A DNA stretch of 10,877 bases from JAGXFP01 sp039714535 (GCA_039714535.1 JBDLJC010000072.1:1-10877); one strand, 5' to 3'; shown: positions 1 through 7,273, counted from the stretch's first letter. Notes: a model not told the origin generated them from the letters alone. Program-made: numbers and translations.

Positions 1-1
1 C

Positions 2-475
2 TCGAATAGAGTGATCGGTGAAGCATCCCGACAGGAGATGCGGGCTAAAAATCTTATCCATCGGGCCAGTTTCATCCTGGTTTTTAACGATTCTGGAGAG
101 TTGTTCGTTCAGCAGCGGACCATGACCAAGGACATTTACCCCGGTTGCTGGGAGATTGCCGCCGGCGGCGTGGTTATGGCCGGTGAAACCGTTGAGGAGT
201 CAGCGGAGCGGGAGCTGTTGGAGGAGTTGGGAGTCAAGGCCGAACTCCACTATTTATATGAGATGTTTTATGAAGACGCGCTTAACCGGCTGTACTGCCA
301 TATCTTTAGAACCAAGCACAACGGGCCGTTTACCCTGCAACCGGAGGAGGTTGTCCAAGGGGAATTCATGCCGATACCAGAGATTGTAACCCGCCTGGGC
401 GCTGACAATCTTACCCCTGATGCCCTGCCGATTCTGGATTATTTGATGGGGAATAAAATTGGGGTGACAAGCTAG
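2..475 (+). CDS. Nudix hydrolase, YfcD-like (5' end outside window)
   Basis: Nudix enzymes hydrolyse nucleoside diphosphates linked to another group; the substrate of this subgroup is not clear. The Nudix box is complete at bases 167-235, with the pattern G-x5-E-x7-REL-x-EELG-V, so the metal-binding REXXEE core is intact. The segment around bases 8-70 (VIGEASRQEMRAKNLIHRAS) and the GPF/QPEEV region near the C-terminus resemble E. coli YfcD and more distantly isopentenyl-diphosphate isomerase-type Nudix folds. A GTG at base 11 could be read as a start, but the frame is open to the window edge and YfcD has the same V-I pair inside a longer N-terminus. The GTG is therefore probably an internal valine and the true start lies upstream. 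The stop is TAG at 473-475. Family assignment is strong, exact function weak. Confidence 0.88.
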   Translation, partial: SNRVIGEASRQEMRAKNLIHRASFILVFNDSGELFVQQRTMTKDIYPGCWEIAAGGVVMAGETVEESAERELLEELGVKAELHYLYEMFYEDALNRLYCHIFRTKHNGPFTLQPEEVVQGEFMPIPEIVTRLGADNLTPDALPILDYLMGNKIGVTS

Positions 476-724
476 ATAGCGGTTGCCGGGGATTTACCAG
501 CAACATCAGAGTAAGTCAGTTAGTTTCTTAACAGCATCCCTAATCCCGTAATCAGATCCACCCCTTTATTCTTAGTCAGAAAGAGTGTTTTAAACCAAAA
601 AAACGCCTGTTTTCTTTGATAGAATTAACAATTTCAAATGGTTAGCAAAGCCCGCCCCAACACGGAAATCCCGTAATTTAGTTAGAAAAAGTTTTTTCCC
701 TAACACCCCCGGGGGGAAAAGACC

Positions 725-730
725 TATAAT
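725..730 (+). promoter_or_regulatory. Possible -10 box before the zinc-ribbon gene
   Basis: A perfect TATAAT lies 34 bases upstream of the ATG at 765, which would give a leader of roughly 28 bases. No convincing -35 element is found 16-18 bases upstream. An AT-rich hairpin (GTTAG at 681-685 with CTAAC at 700-704) and a C5G6 tract (706-716) occupy that space instead. The promoter may need an activator or be a chance match. Confidence 0.3.
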
Positions 731-764
731 ACAGGTAAGAGCCTTAGCAAAAAGGGGGTGCGGA

Positions 765-1031
765 ATGGCCAAGATCATCAGATTCGATCCCAGCCGGAGG
801 CAGCAAGAGAGGGCCGTGGCGGCCACCTCCTGCGACCATAAGAATGTCGTTGCCTTCACCGCTTCGCGGACTGTCCAGTGTGCAGCCTGCGGTGCCGAAC
901 TCGATCCATTCGACGTTATGCTCGAACTGCTCAAAGGTAGCAAACCGCCCGGCGATAAACACCGTGAACTGAAACTGTATAAACGGGAACTGGAACGCCG
1001 CGATCAGGATAAGGGGCGGAAAAGGAAATAA
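765..1031 (+). CDS. Small basic zinc-ribbon protein, function unknown
   Basis: An 88-residue protein with one likely zinc site: Cys23-x-His25 and, 13 residues later, Cys39-x2-Cys42, the geometry of a small zinc ribbon. The C-terminal third (residues 58-88) is strongly charged and Lys/Arg-rich, ending GRKRK, which suggests nucleic-acid binding or a disordered basic tail. The ATG is preceded by a Shine-Dalgarno-like GGGGGTG at 754-760, which decides the start. It stands alone, with about 290 bases free on the left and a gap holding a mobile element on the right. No named family is recognised. Comparable short Cys/His proteins occur both as housekeeping orphans and in phages. Confidence 0.7.
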   Translation: MAKIIRFDPSRRQQERAVAATSCDHKNVVAFTASRTVQCAACGAELDPFDVMLELLKGSKPPGDKHRELKLYKRELERRDQDKGRKRK

Positions 1032-1189
1032 TAAGACGTTTCTTTCGCCGCTGCGAATAGGCTGAGGAAAAGGTTTGTCGAGGGAAGAACTCTTTTCTAA
1101 CCCGTTTATAGTTATTGTGCCTCCGGATTTCTCGGCTTTCCGGATCTGCAAAACTTAACCTGACCTTTCGCCCGCCTGACAGAAAAAAC

Positions 1190-1451
1190 CTAGCCCGGAA
1201 ATTTCACAAGCCGAGACGCCGGATAGACAAAGTGTAAGGTGGTTGAGCTATACTTTAGTATGCGAAACGCCTTACACTGCAGGCTATACGGATGTATCGG
1301 CTTGCCCGAAGGGTGAGTGTTTTGAAAAAAACTTATTCAGTCATTTGGTACAAACTGTAACCGTAAAAACTTACTGTGAACATAGATTAAATACCATAAA
1401 AACAGATATTTACACTAATTTTTAAAAACACTCATGAAATATTCGGGCTAG
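1190..1451. mobile_element. Probable MITE (262 bp), imperfect terminal inverted repeats, no transposase
   Basis: The left end CTAGCCCGGAAATTTCA (1190-1206) is the reverse complement of 1435-1451 with 15 of 17 matches, or 17 of 21 when extended to 1210 and 1431. CTAG stands at both outer edges, so the ends may be CCCG...CGGG with a 4-bp CTAG target duplication, although CTAG is self-complementary and could instead be part of the repeat. The right half is AT-rich, unlike the flanking coding DNA, and no transposase fits in 262 bp. A TTG-started frame of 60 codons inside (1243-1425) shows no coding character. The element lies in the gap between the zinc-ribbon gene and the 3' end of the lipoprotein gene. 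Four-base duplications occur in several IS families; the parent IS is not identified. Confidence 0.6.
1208..1303. repeat. Nested inverted repeats inside the MITE
   Basis: Outer arms AAGCCGAGAC (1208-1217) and GTATCGGCTT (1294-1303) match at 9 of 10 positions. Within them AGTGTAAGG (1231-1239) pairs perfectly with CCTTACACT (1270-1278), and an inner ATACT-TT-AGTAT hairpin occupies 1250-1261. A further arm pair follows, TGAGTGTTTT (1314-1323) with AAAACACTCA (1425-1434), bracketed by GCCCGAA (1304-1310) and TTCGGGC (1442-1448). The single strand could fold into a multi-branched structure. Confidence 0.55.
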
Positions 1452-1493
1452 CATCGTTGTAATAGGCCGGTAACGGAAATGTTCTCCTGAATT

Positions 1494-3077
1494 TCATATC
1501 AGCATGATCTCATGCATGAATTTATAGGGCGGCAGAATGGTCTTCCAACTCATCGTGCGCACCGGAAGGCTCTGTTTTTTCAAGGCGTCCACGGCCAAAA
1601 CGACCTTCGCTGACAGAAAGACATAGTTGATCGAGAGCCGGTAGATCGAATAGATGAGCGGGCTGTCTTCGAGACGGCTGATAGATAAGGGAATGTTGAC
1701 GGACCTCATCTCGACGCTGACCGTTCCCGCCGGGGTCACCCGGTAGACCCGACCGGCAAAGATGGAATCCCGCACACCTCTTAACAGATTACCCACTCCC
1801 TCTAATGAAAGTCCGGTCTTTGCCAGCCTCTCCTTTTCATAGGCCAGGGCGCTGACCAGCATATCTCCGTTCCTGTCAAGGTACAGACCGAGGGGCAGTA
1901 CTCCTTCGGGCAGGTTCATGGGCGGATCCGCGACCAGGGTATTGTCCCGCCATGCCATCCGAACCAGGGCGCCGCGTGTGGGCGTTTCTTCGACAGGCTT
2001 ATCAGACCACAGGCCGGAAAGTCTTTGCCGGAGCTGTCGCTTGGTAACACCGGTCAGGACCAGAAGCCCGTTCCTGTTAGCGGGATCAGCGGTAAGGCCG
2101 ACTGAATAGGAGTTCGGCGCCGGCGCCCCGACCACAAAGTCGCCCAATACCGCTGGGGCAACGAGGTGCGATAGGTCTAACACCCGGACGAGATTGTGTT
2201 CCTTATCCAACATTGCCGCCTTGTTGCCACCGTCGATCAAAACCAGATACCTGAAAGACAGCGCTTCTCCTGGGACGGATGGCGTCAGCTCCTGCCGAGC
2301 CAGCAACCGGGGCTGCTGCGGAACGGAAAGATCGAAGACCATGAACTCACCCCTGGTAAGCAGGAAAGCGTGGGAGCCATCCTCGGCAAGAACGAGTGAA
2401 ACAGGTGCATACCGTGCGGTGAATTCCATGGAGGATACTTCCTGCGGACCTCCCCGGGCTCCGATGTGGATCGTTTTGAGCGCACCATACTGAGACTTTT
2501 CCCCCTTGGCCGTAACATAAAGGATGCCGCCGGTACGGGCAAGGGCAGCAGGACCGGCTCCGGGACAGGGAACCTCGAGGTAGTCTTCCTCGAAGAGTGC
2601 CTTCTGTTCAGTCGCTTCAGTGCTTCTCCAGAAAAGGACTCGCGCCTCCCTGGGATCACTCATGGCAATGAGATTGGTCACGGCCAGCTGGTGCTCGGCA
2701 CTGCCCCGCTCCGTTACCACCCGAAGGGTATAGGTATGACGGAATTTCACCTCCCGGGGCAAGCGCAGGAGCAGGCCGCCCCCCTCAATACCGCCGGCGA
2801 TCGGCAGTTCCGTCTCGTCCAGAAAGAGCTTTGCACCTATGCTGTTCAAACCCCGGCCCACTATGGCTACCCACTCTCCGGCCACGAACAGTCCATCGCT
2901 CTCGGACAGGTCCACTGGCCCGTCCCCCGACAGTGCCAAGCTTCCCAGATCCTTGACACTGGCAATCTTCGGCAAATCCTGGCTTAGATCTCCGAACGGC
3001 ACCCGGACCAACGTCTGCTTCGCCTGGCAGGCTGAAAGGAGGCAGACAAAGAAGATGGCGGCCGCAAGCTTTTTCAT
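1494..3077 (-). CDS. Outer-membrane lipoprotein with IPT-like and propeller-like regions
   Basis: A 527-residue lipoprotein. Residues 1-17 form a lipoprotein signal with lipobox L-S-A-C (Cys17); Gln at +2 would not retain it at the inner membrane, so outer-membrane sorting is expected. Residues about 50-135 (VAGEWVAIVGRGL through LRVVTERG to LAVTNL) look like an IPT/TIG-type beta sandwich. From about 185 to 470, repeated beta-strand blocks such as GGILYVTA, LVLAEDGSHAFLL, NLVRVLDLSHL and GLYLDRNGDMLVS resemble beta-propeller blades, though no blade signature is clear enough to name. The ATG overlaps the stop of the upstream DUF5329-like gene in an ATGA, so the two are translationally coupled and probably act together in the envelope. 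The start is supported by AAGGA a few bases upstream. No specific family is recognised. Confidence 0.75.
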   Translation of the reverse strand: MKKLAAAIFFVCLLSACQAKQTLVRVPFGDLSQDLPKIASVKDLGSLALSGDGPVDLSESDGLFVAGEWVAIVGRGLNSIGAKLFLDETELPIAGGIEGGGLLLRLPREVKFRHTYTLRVVTERGSAEHQLAVTNLIAMSDPREARVLFWRSTEATEQKALFEEDYLEVPCPGAGPAALARTGGILYVTAKGEKSQYGALKTIHIGARGGPQEVSSMEFTARYAPVSLVLAEDGSHAFLLTRGEFMVFDLSVPQQPRLLARQELTPSVPGEALSFRYLVLIDGGNKAAMLDKEHNLVRVLDLSHLVAPAVLGDFVVGAPAPNSYSVGLTADPANRNGLLVLTGVTKRQLRQRLSGLWSDKPVEETPTRGALVRMAWRDNTLVADPPMNLPEGVLPLGLYLDRNGDMLVSALAYEKERLAKTGLSLEGVGNLLRGVRDSIFAGRVYRVTPAGTVSVEMRSVNIPLSISRLEDSPLIYSIYRLSINYVFLSAKVVLAVDALKKQSLPVRTMSWKTILPPYKFMHEIMLI

Positions 3078-3457
3078 GGCGTATCCTTGGGTCTTTCATT
3101 TTTCAACGCAAAGGCCGCGAGCTTTTCCCGCAGGAACTTTTCGGTCGCAACCACCTTGCCGTTGCCGAATTTCAGATGATATGGTTTTCGAGAAAGGAAT
3201 GACCGGGACGCGCACAGCCGGATGAAATCTTCCGCAGTCCGCACCCTCCTTCCGGCCTTATCCAGCTTCATCCGCAGATGCTCAGCAGCTTCCCGGGGAC
3301 TGTGCTCGGCGCCGTTCCTAATGAAAGTCGCTCCCGGCAGAATCTCGACGGAGGAAATCAGATAGCGGATCTTCTCGGCCTCCGGCGACTCCGACCCAGA
3401 TGCGGCGGCAGAACTGAACACGAGCAGCATCAAAGTTATAAGCACAACTCTTTTCAC
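3074..3457 (-). CDS. Exported DUF5329-like protein
   Basis: A 127-residue protein beginning at GTG (3455-3457), chosen because AGGAGGT lies directly upstream (4-5 base spacing). An ATG 27 bases further upstream lacks such a site. The N-terminus (VKRVVLITLMLLVFSSAAA) is a Sec signal peptide with likely cleavage after the AAA run. The mature part carries EAEKIRYLISSVE, GATFIRNGAEHSPREAAEHLRMKL and VRTAEDFI, which match my memory of DUF5329, periplasmic proteins of unknown function. It is the first gene of a two-gene operon: its TGA overlaps the ATG of the lipoprotein gene. Regulation is not visible; a TTGACA is present on this strand at 3690-3685, but no matching -10 follows. Confidence 0.7.
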   Translation of the reverse strand: MKRVVLITLMLLVFSSAAASGSESPEAEKIRYLISSVEILPGATFIRNGAEHSPREAAEHLRMKLDKAGRRVRTAEDFIRLCASRSFLSRKPYHLKFGNGKVVATEKFLREKLAAFALKNERPKDTP

Positions 3458-3770
3458 GGAACCTCCTACCGACACGATACTCATTTCGCCAGCATTTCCC
3501 TAACCTTATCTCTTTTTTCCCAGATAAGCCCGCCCCCTCATTAAGACCCATCTTGCCTTGTTAGCGTGGCCCGCCCCCGATCTCGCCAATCTCCTGGTTG
3601 GGTTTGTTTGAAAGTTTAACAAAAGCCAAGAGCATATATGACCCCTCAACCCAATCTCGACCCCCAACCACAATAAGAACCTACTGTCAACCCCTATTGA
3701 CCATTCCTGATTATTTATGAGAAAATTGAGTATGAGAGAGTAGAACCAAAAACTCAAGGAGGGTTACGAA
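3458..3770. other. Divergent intergenic region, no gene seen
   Basis: The region separates the minus-strand operon from the plus-strand autotransporter gene and must hold both promoters. Its plus strand is rich in pyrimidine runs with several short repeats of the type CCCGCCCC (two copies, 3528-3535 and 3570-3577) and ACCCC(T/C)(C/A)A. TTGACC at 3697-3702 (plus) and TTGACA at 3690-3685 (minus) are possible -35 boxes, but neither has a good -10 at 16-18 bases. No convincing terminator or small gene was found. Confidence 0.5.
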
Positions 3771-5651
3771 ATGAAATCTGTCAATTTTTTGATTGCTATG
3801 GTTGTCATTTTACCTATCGCGGCGGGTACGCCAGCCTGGGCCGCTGGATCGAATCCCACAAGCCCGGCACCCACACCGGCCACGCCGGCCCCGTTCATCA
3901 CGAGCGTGCCTCAACTCTCCACCATCGGCTCAGGGGGATGTGCTCAACAATACACCGCTGCAATCAATTCTCTTAACCAAAGTACCATCACCGCTAACGA
4001 CGTCGGCCTTGGGGCAAACCTTGTCGGCGCCAGCGCCGCAGTCGTCGGCGTCGCTGCCAACACCACCGCCGCTATTGCCGATGAAGTCGCCCAAGCAGCA
4101 ACAGCTACTGCGTGGGGCGTCGGGGGGGTTGCGATGGAGGCCGGGGGGGTTACGCTGGCAACCGGGGTAACCGTAGTAGCTTTACCTGTCGCAGCAGCGG
4201 GTGGCGGAGCAGGTATGGTAGCTGGCGGAGTAGCTATGAATGTGGCCGCTGTCTCAACAGGTGTACAAGCCGTGGCTACAGGGGCTAAAATCGTGGCTTT
4301 AGGTGCTGAGGCGGTAGGTGTGGCTTCGACCGTTACCGGTGTCTCCTCACAGATTGCCGCGCAGGTCTTCACTCAAGACGCACAAGACCTAATAGTGTAC
4401 GTGGCCACCCTCCCGGACTGCAATGCCACGCACACCGGCACCATCGAGGTGACCAACGGTGGCGCGAACATCACAGGTGCCTCCATTTTCAACGACGATG
4501 TCGGCGTTGCCGCAAATGTGAACGTCGAAGGTGACGTGAACGCCAGCCAGGTGCACGCCACCCAGGGCATTTCCGCCGTCGGTGGTGGGATCTGGATCGG
4601 CGATCCCAACAGCACAACCTATTCGAGCGGCATCACAATCGGCGGCGGCGCACTGTCGGGCGCAGGTGTGGGCGGCGCCCAGGCCTTTACCGGCGACCTC
4701 GACGCGATCGCCATCGGCAATAACGCACAAGCGATGATGAGCGGGTCCCTCGCTCTCGGCCTCGATTCTTCTTCGACCAGCGCTGATGCCATTGCTATCG
4801 GTAATGCGGCCGTCGCCAACGGCGTACAGGATGTGGTCGTCGGCGCGCTCAACAACACCGACGCGGGTGGCAACAATACTGTGGTTGGTAACGAAATCGA
4901 CATTATTGGTGCCGCCAGCTCCGACAACACTGTGCTTGGTGTCGGCCACCAGGTAACGGGCAGCGGAAACTTCGTCGGCGGTGATCCCATCACGGTCGTT
5001 GGCAGCAATAACGTCGCTACCGGTGTAAATGGTAGCGTTACCGGCGATTCCAATGTTGCCGTCGGCGATACGGTGAACATTACTGGAGATCGCGCCATCG
5101 CTATTGGCAACAATACGACAGCAACCGCCGATAACACGACTGTCATCGGGACAAACGCTCAAGCAAATGCAACAGGCTCCGCCGCCTACGGACAAGGTGC
5201 GGTCGCGACCCAGACTCAGCAGCAGGTTTTCGGGACAAAGGCCAATACCTACACAACACCTGGCATTACGTCAGACCTGAGCAGAGCCCGCCAAGCCGGA
5301 CAACTCGAAGTCGCCACCTCCGATGCAGCCGGTAATCTAGCGACGGACAGCGGTCTGATCTTTCAAACCTTAAGCGAAAATCAGGCAGGCATCGCAATCG
5401 CCATGGCCCAAGAGATGCCTGCACTACATGCCGGCGAGACCTTCGGTATTGCGCTAAATTGGGGCATATTCCAGCAGTCCCACGCTCTTGGCTTATCCGC
5501 TATGGGCATTGTCGCCAGAGACGTGATTAGCGATGGCGATCGTATTTCGCTCGCAGGAGGTTTCGGCGTCAGCTTACAGGAGAAAAGCTTTGGTGGTCAC
5601 AGTGCCAGTACCACTTTTGGCGGACGAGCTGGTGTGCAACTCAGCTGGTAG
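3771..5651 (+). CDS. YadA-type trimeric autotransporter adhesin candidate
   Basis: A 626-residue surface protein. A Sec signal peptide (residues 1-25, ending PAWAA) is followed by a Pro/Thr-rich linker (27-42). Residues 78-200 are very rich in Ala, Gly and Val with few charges, unusual for this class. Residues about 308-480 hold head-type repeats: DAIAIGNNAQA, DAIAIGNAAVA, NTVVGNEIDI, RAIAIGNNTTA and NTTVIGTNAQA, the left-handed parallel beta-roll of YadA heads. A short neck (PGITSDLSRARQ) follows at 498-507. A helix (ENQAGIAIAMAQ) leads into four amphipathic strands (about 555-626) ending in Trp626, as expected for a YadA anchor in which three chains build one 12-strand barrel. Cys57 and Cys217 could form a disulfide. 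The ATG is fixed by AAGGAGGG at 3756-3763. An adhesion role is inferred from the family; no binding partner can be read. Confidence 0.8.
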   Translation: MKSVNFLIAMVVILPIAAGTPAWAAGSNPTSPAPTPATPAPFITSVPQLSTIGSGGCAQQYTAAINSLNQSTITANDVGLGANLVGASAAVVGVAANTTAAIADEVAQAATATAWGVGGVAMEAGGVTLATGVTVVALPVAAAGGGAGMVAGGVAMNVAAVSTGVQAVATGAKIVALGAEAVGVASTVTGVSSQIAAQVFTQDAQDLIVYVATLPDCNATHTGTIEVTNGGANITGASIFNDDVGVAANVNVEGDVNASQVHATQGISAVGGGIWIGDPNSTTYSSGITIGGGALSGAGVGGAQAFTGDLDAIAIGNNAQAMMSGSLALGLDSSSTSADAIAIGNAAVANGVQDVVVGALNNTDAGGNNTVVGNEIDIIGAASSDNTVLGVGHQVTGSGNFVGGDPITVVGSNNVATGVNGSVTGDSNVAVGDTVNITGDRAIAIGNNTTATADNTTVIGTNAQANATGSAAYGQGAVATQTQQQVFGTKANTYTTPGITSDLSRARQAGQLEVATSDAAGNLATDSGLIFQTLSENQAGIAIAMAQEMPALHAGETFGIALNWGIFQQSHALGLSAMGIVARDVISDGDRISLAGGFGVSLQEKSFGGHSASTTFGGRAGVQLSW

Positions 5652-6083
5652 AGAAAGAGTGAATCATGAGAAGGGTGTAAATCACAGTTTTAGCCAGATA
5701 TGGAAAGCTATAGGTCAATGGATTCTGCCATTCCTGCCGATGAAAACACTAGGCGAAGGATAGGAAAGCTGAATTTAAAATTTGTGCCACAACTCTTTAC
5801 TTTTGGAAAAAGCAGATTCAACTCGCAAATACAACAGGTGACTCCCCGAAGAATACCTCGTTAGGTGTTTGGCAACCAAGACATTTTCTTGGTCAATTAT
5901 TAAGTCGGTACATGACGATCTGAAAAGAGGGGTCACCCATTAGAGCATGAGCATGGGTTCAGGTCCGCTCTTGGCTTTTGATGAGTTTCGCCCCGGAAAT
6001 ACCGGGGATTCTGAACTGAATTCTAAGGACATAATAGAATGGCACTAGTTTAAGCATTTCCCCCTAACAAAACGTTTCCCGGG
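5652..6083. other. Non-coding stretch after the autotransporter gene
   Basis: No supported gene. Two hairpins are visible: CCAAGA-CATTT-TCTTGG at 5876-5892, and a GC-rich CCCCGG-AAATA-CCGGGG at 5991-6007. Neither is followed by a T-tract, so neither is called a terminator. Around 6022-6036 the text CTAAGGACATAATAG resembles the first bases of the repeat copies further on (CTGGGGACATAATAC) and may be a decayed third copy. The stretch looks like degraded repeat or transposon debris. Confidence 0.5.
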
Positions 6084-6221
6084 AATCTGGGAACAGAATA
6101 CTAATTTTTTCTGGGGTCGCCCTGATTTGCCAAAACGTAAAATCCTGCTGGCAATTTTTTCTGCCCTCTACATAAAACCTTCCCCTCTATTGCGTGTAAT
6201 TCCAGGGCCACCTTACTCAAT
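6084..6221. repeat. Direct repeat, copy 1 (about 138 bp)
   Basis: This copy runs from AATCTGGGAACAGAATACT to CCACCTTACTCAAT and is repeated 163 bases downstream with about 92% identity (substitutions plus single-base indels, by eye). It has no open frame. It contains the core GCTGGCAATTTTTTCTGCC and the spaced segment GTGTAATTCCAGGGCCAC. Confidence 0.9.
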
Positions 6222-6246
6222 TATCTAATTCTTTTTTGATCTTTAA

Positions 6247-6384
6247 AATCTGGGGACATAATACTAATTTTTTCTGGGGTCGCCTGATTTGCCAAGACGT
6301 AAAATCCTGCTGGCAATTTTTTCTGCCCTCTGCATAAAACCTCCCCCCCCTATTGTGTGTAATTCCAGGGCCACTTTACTCAAT
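6247..6384. repeat. Direct repeat, copy 2 (about 138 bp)
   Basis: The second copy begins AATCTGGGGACATAATACT and ends CCACTTTACTCAAT. Differences from copy 1 include a C8 tract at 6343-6350 where copy 1 reads TTCCCCTC. Copies are separated by 25 unique bases (6222-6246). The opening GGGGACA motif is, from memory, common in repeats scattered through genomes of this group near REP-associated (RAYT) transposases, but no such gene is present here. Confidence 0.9.
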
Positions 6385-6676
6385 CAAAATTTACACTTCC
6401 TACTGTCTATCTTAAATGGCGGCTTTGCCGAAATGATATAAGCAACGGTCTTATCTGAAAATCGGTTCGCCGCAAGCAGCAGTCATGCATACAGCAAGAA
6501 CTCCTGACGAGTGATTATTCGGATCGTTAACCTTGCCATTGAATTCTTCTTGAATTTTTTTTCAACTATGTTTAATAATTCACCGCTTCATTGTCACATT
6601 GTGGTACATACCACTATCTGACTTTTCTTCACTTCACATCATATACCGAGACAATATCATATGGAGGTTATTCAAA
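6385..6676. other. Non-coding leader region before the DnaJ-like small gene
   Basis: No gene is supported. An AT-only-type hairpin AATTC-TTCTT-GAATT at 6542-6556 runs into a tract of six Ts (6557-6562). It has the layout of an intrinsic terminator, but its stem is short and weak. TTGTCA at 6591-6596 with TATCTG at 6615-6620 (18-base spacing) is a weak promoter candidate for the gene at 6677. Confidence 0.35.
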
Positions 6677-6838
6677 ATGGAACTTTGTAATCAATGCGAT
6701 GGTACCGGTAATATAGATTGCTGCCCAGATTGTGATGGTAGTGGCTGGAAAGATGCTGATCATAAAGAGGAGTGTGAATGTGGTGGTGAGAAAATGTCTT
6801 GCCCACCTTGTGGCGGTACCGGGGTAATGGGAAAATAA
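6677..6838 (+). CDS. 53-residue DnaJ-type zinc-finger protein
   Basis: A very small Cys-rich protein built from the CxxCxGxG repeats of the DnaJ central domain: Cys4-x2-Cys7-DGTG, Cys16-x2-Cys19-DGSG, a partial Cys33-x-Cys35-GG, and Cys42-x2-Cys45-GGTG. It has no J domain, so it cannot recruit DnaK in the classical way. It may bind two zinc ions and act as a small chaperone or redox-linked adaptor, but this is inference. The start is the ATG at 6677 because GGAGG (6663-6667) lies nine bases before it; the in-frame ATG at 6599 adds a 26-residue stretch without zinc motifs or a ribosome site. Comparable stand-alone proteins of this kind occur in many bacteria without a known role. Confidence 0.75.
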   Translation: MELCNQCDGTGNIDCCPDCDGSGWKDADHKEECECGGEKMSCPPCGGTGVMGK

Positions 6839-6902
6839 CAAAATGCCTCAAGTAGAAACTGGGACAGATTTATTTTCTTATTAATCTCCTTGGGTAAAAA
6901 TC

Positions 6903-6911
6903 TGGTACAAT
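6903..6911 (+). promoter_or_regulatory. Possible extended -10 promoter
   Basis: TGG followed by TACAAT matches an extended -10 element (TGn-TATAAT with one change). It lies about 20 bases before the ATG at 6932, so the leader would be very short, with the ribosome site AAGGAG starting at 6918. There is no good -35 box, which extended -10 promoters can tolerate. Confidence 0.3.
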
Positions 6912-6931
6912 TTCTACAAGGAGACAAAAAA

Positions 6932-7273
6932 ATGGTTATAGCGAAAATACTGGAAAGCTCTCGTGAGTTTGAGATTCAGACCTACAAAAGACCCGAAGAC
7001 ATCGGGCGAATGAACTTGACCCATGTATCGTTCTCCGGCACCCCTCTCCACCATCCCTATGATAATGAGAAGGTGGTACTGCTGGTCGATCCATTCAGTT
7101 CGAATACCCTATATTACGAATTCTTCACGAAGAACATCTCTTACGCAGAACACCTTGAGAACATCGTAGATCCTGAAGGAAAAACCCTGAGCATCGTCAG
7201 GATATGGGTCAAAAAGAAAAGTGTCGGTATCCGCTGCACGCCATTTATTGTTGAGGATACCCGGGTGCGCTAA
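6932..7273 (+). CDS. Conserved-looking protein of unknown function, 113 residues
   Basis: A soluble protein without signal peptide or membrane segment. The ATG at 6932 is chosen because AAGGAGA (6918-6924) lies just upstream; an upstream in-frame TTG at 6890 has no such site. The text alternates charged and beta-type stretches: MNLTHVSFSGTPLHHPYD, then EKVVLLVDPFSS, LYYEFFTKNISYAEHLENIV and a basic strand VRIWVKKKSVGIRCTPFIV. This pattern suggests a compact alpha/beta fold, perhaps with ligand binding at the HHP and DPF loops. I do not recognise the family. It follows the DnaJ-like gene by 93 bases but has its own ribosome site and a possible promoter, so it need not be in the same operon. 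Confidence 0.72.
   Translation: MVIAKILESSREFEIQTYKRPEDIGRMNLTHVSFSGTPLHHPYDNEKVVLLVDPFSSNTLYYEFFTKNISYAEHLENIVDPEGKTLSIVRIWVKKKSVGIRCTPFIVEDTRVR

Noticed and set aside
1243..1425. 60-codon TTG-started frame with several cysteines
   Set aside because: It lies wholly inside the inverted-repeat element, has no ribosome site, and its text follows the repeat arms rather than a protein pattern.
4389..5195. Long minus-strand frames opposite the autotransporter gene
   Set aside because: They mirror the repetitive, GC-rich head repeats and carry no independent signals.
5991..6007. GC-rich hairpin CCCCGG-AAATA-CCGGGG as a terminator
   Set aside because: No T-tract follows on either strand and it is 340 bases past the nearest gene end; it is more likely part of repeat debris.
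6343..6350. C8 tract as a phase-variation switch
   Set aside because: It lies in non-coding repeat DNA far from any promoter, so a switching role is not supported.
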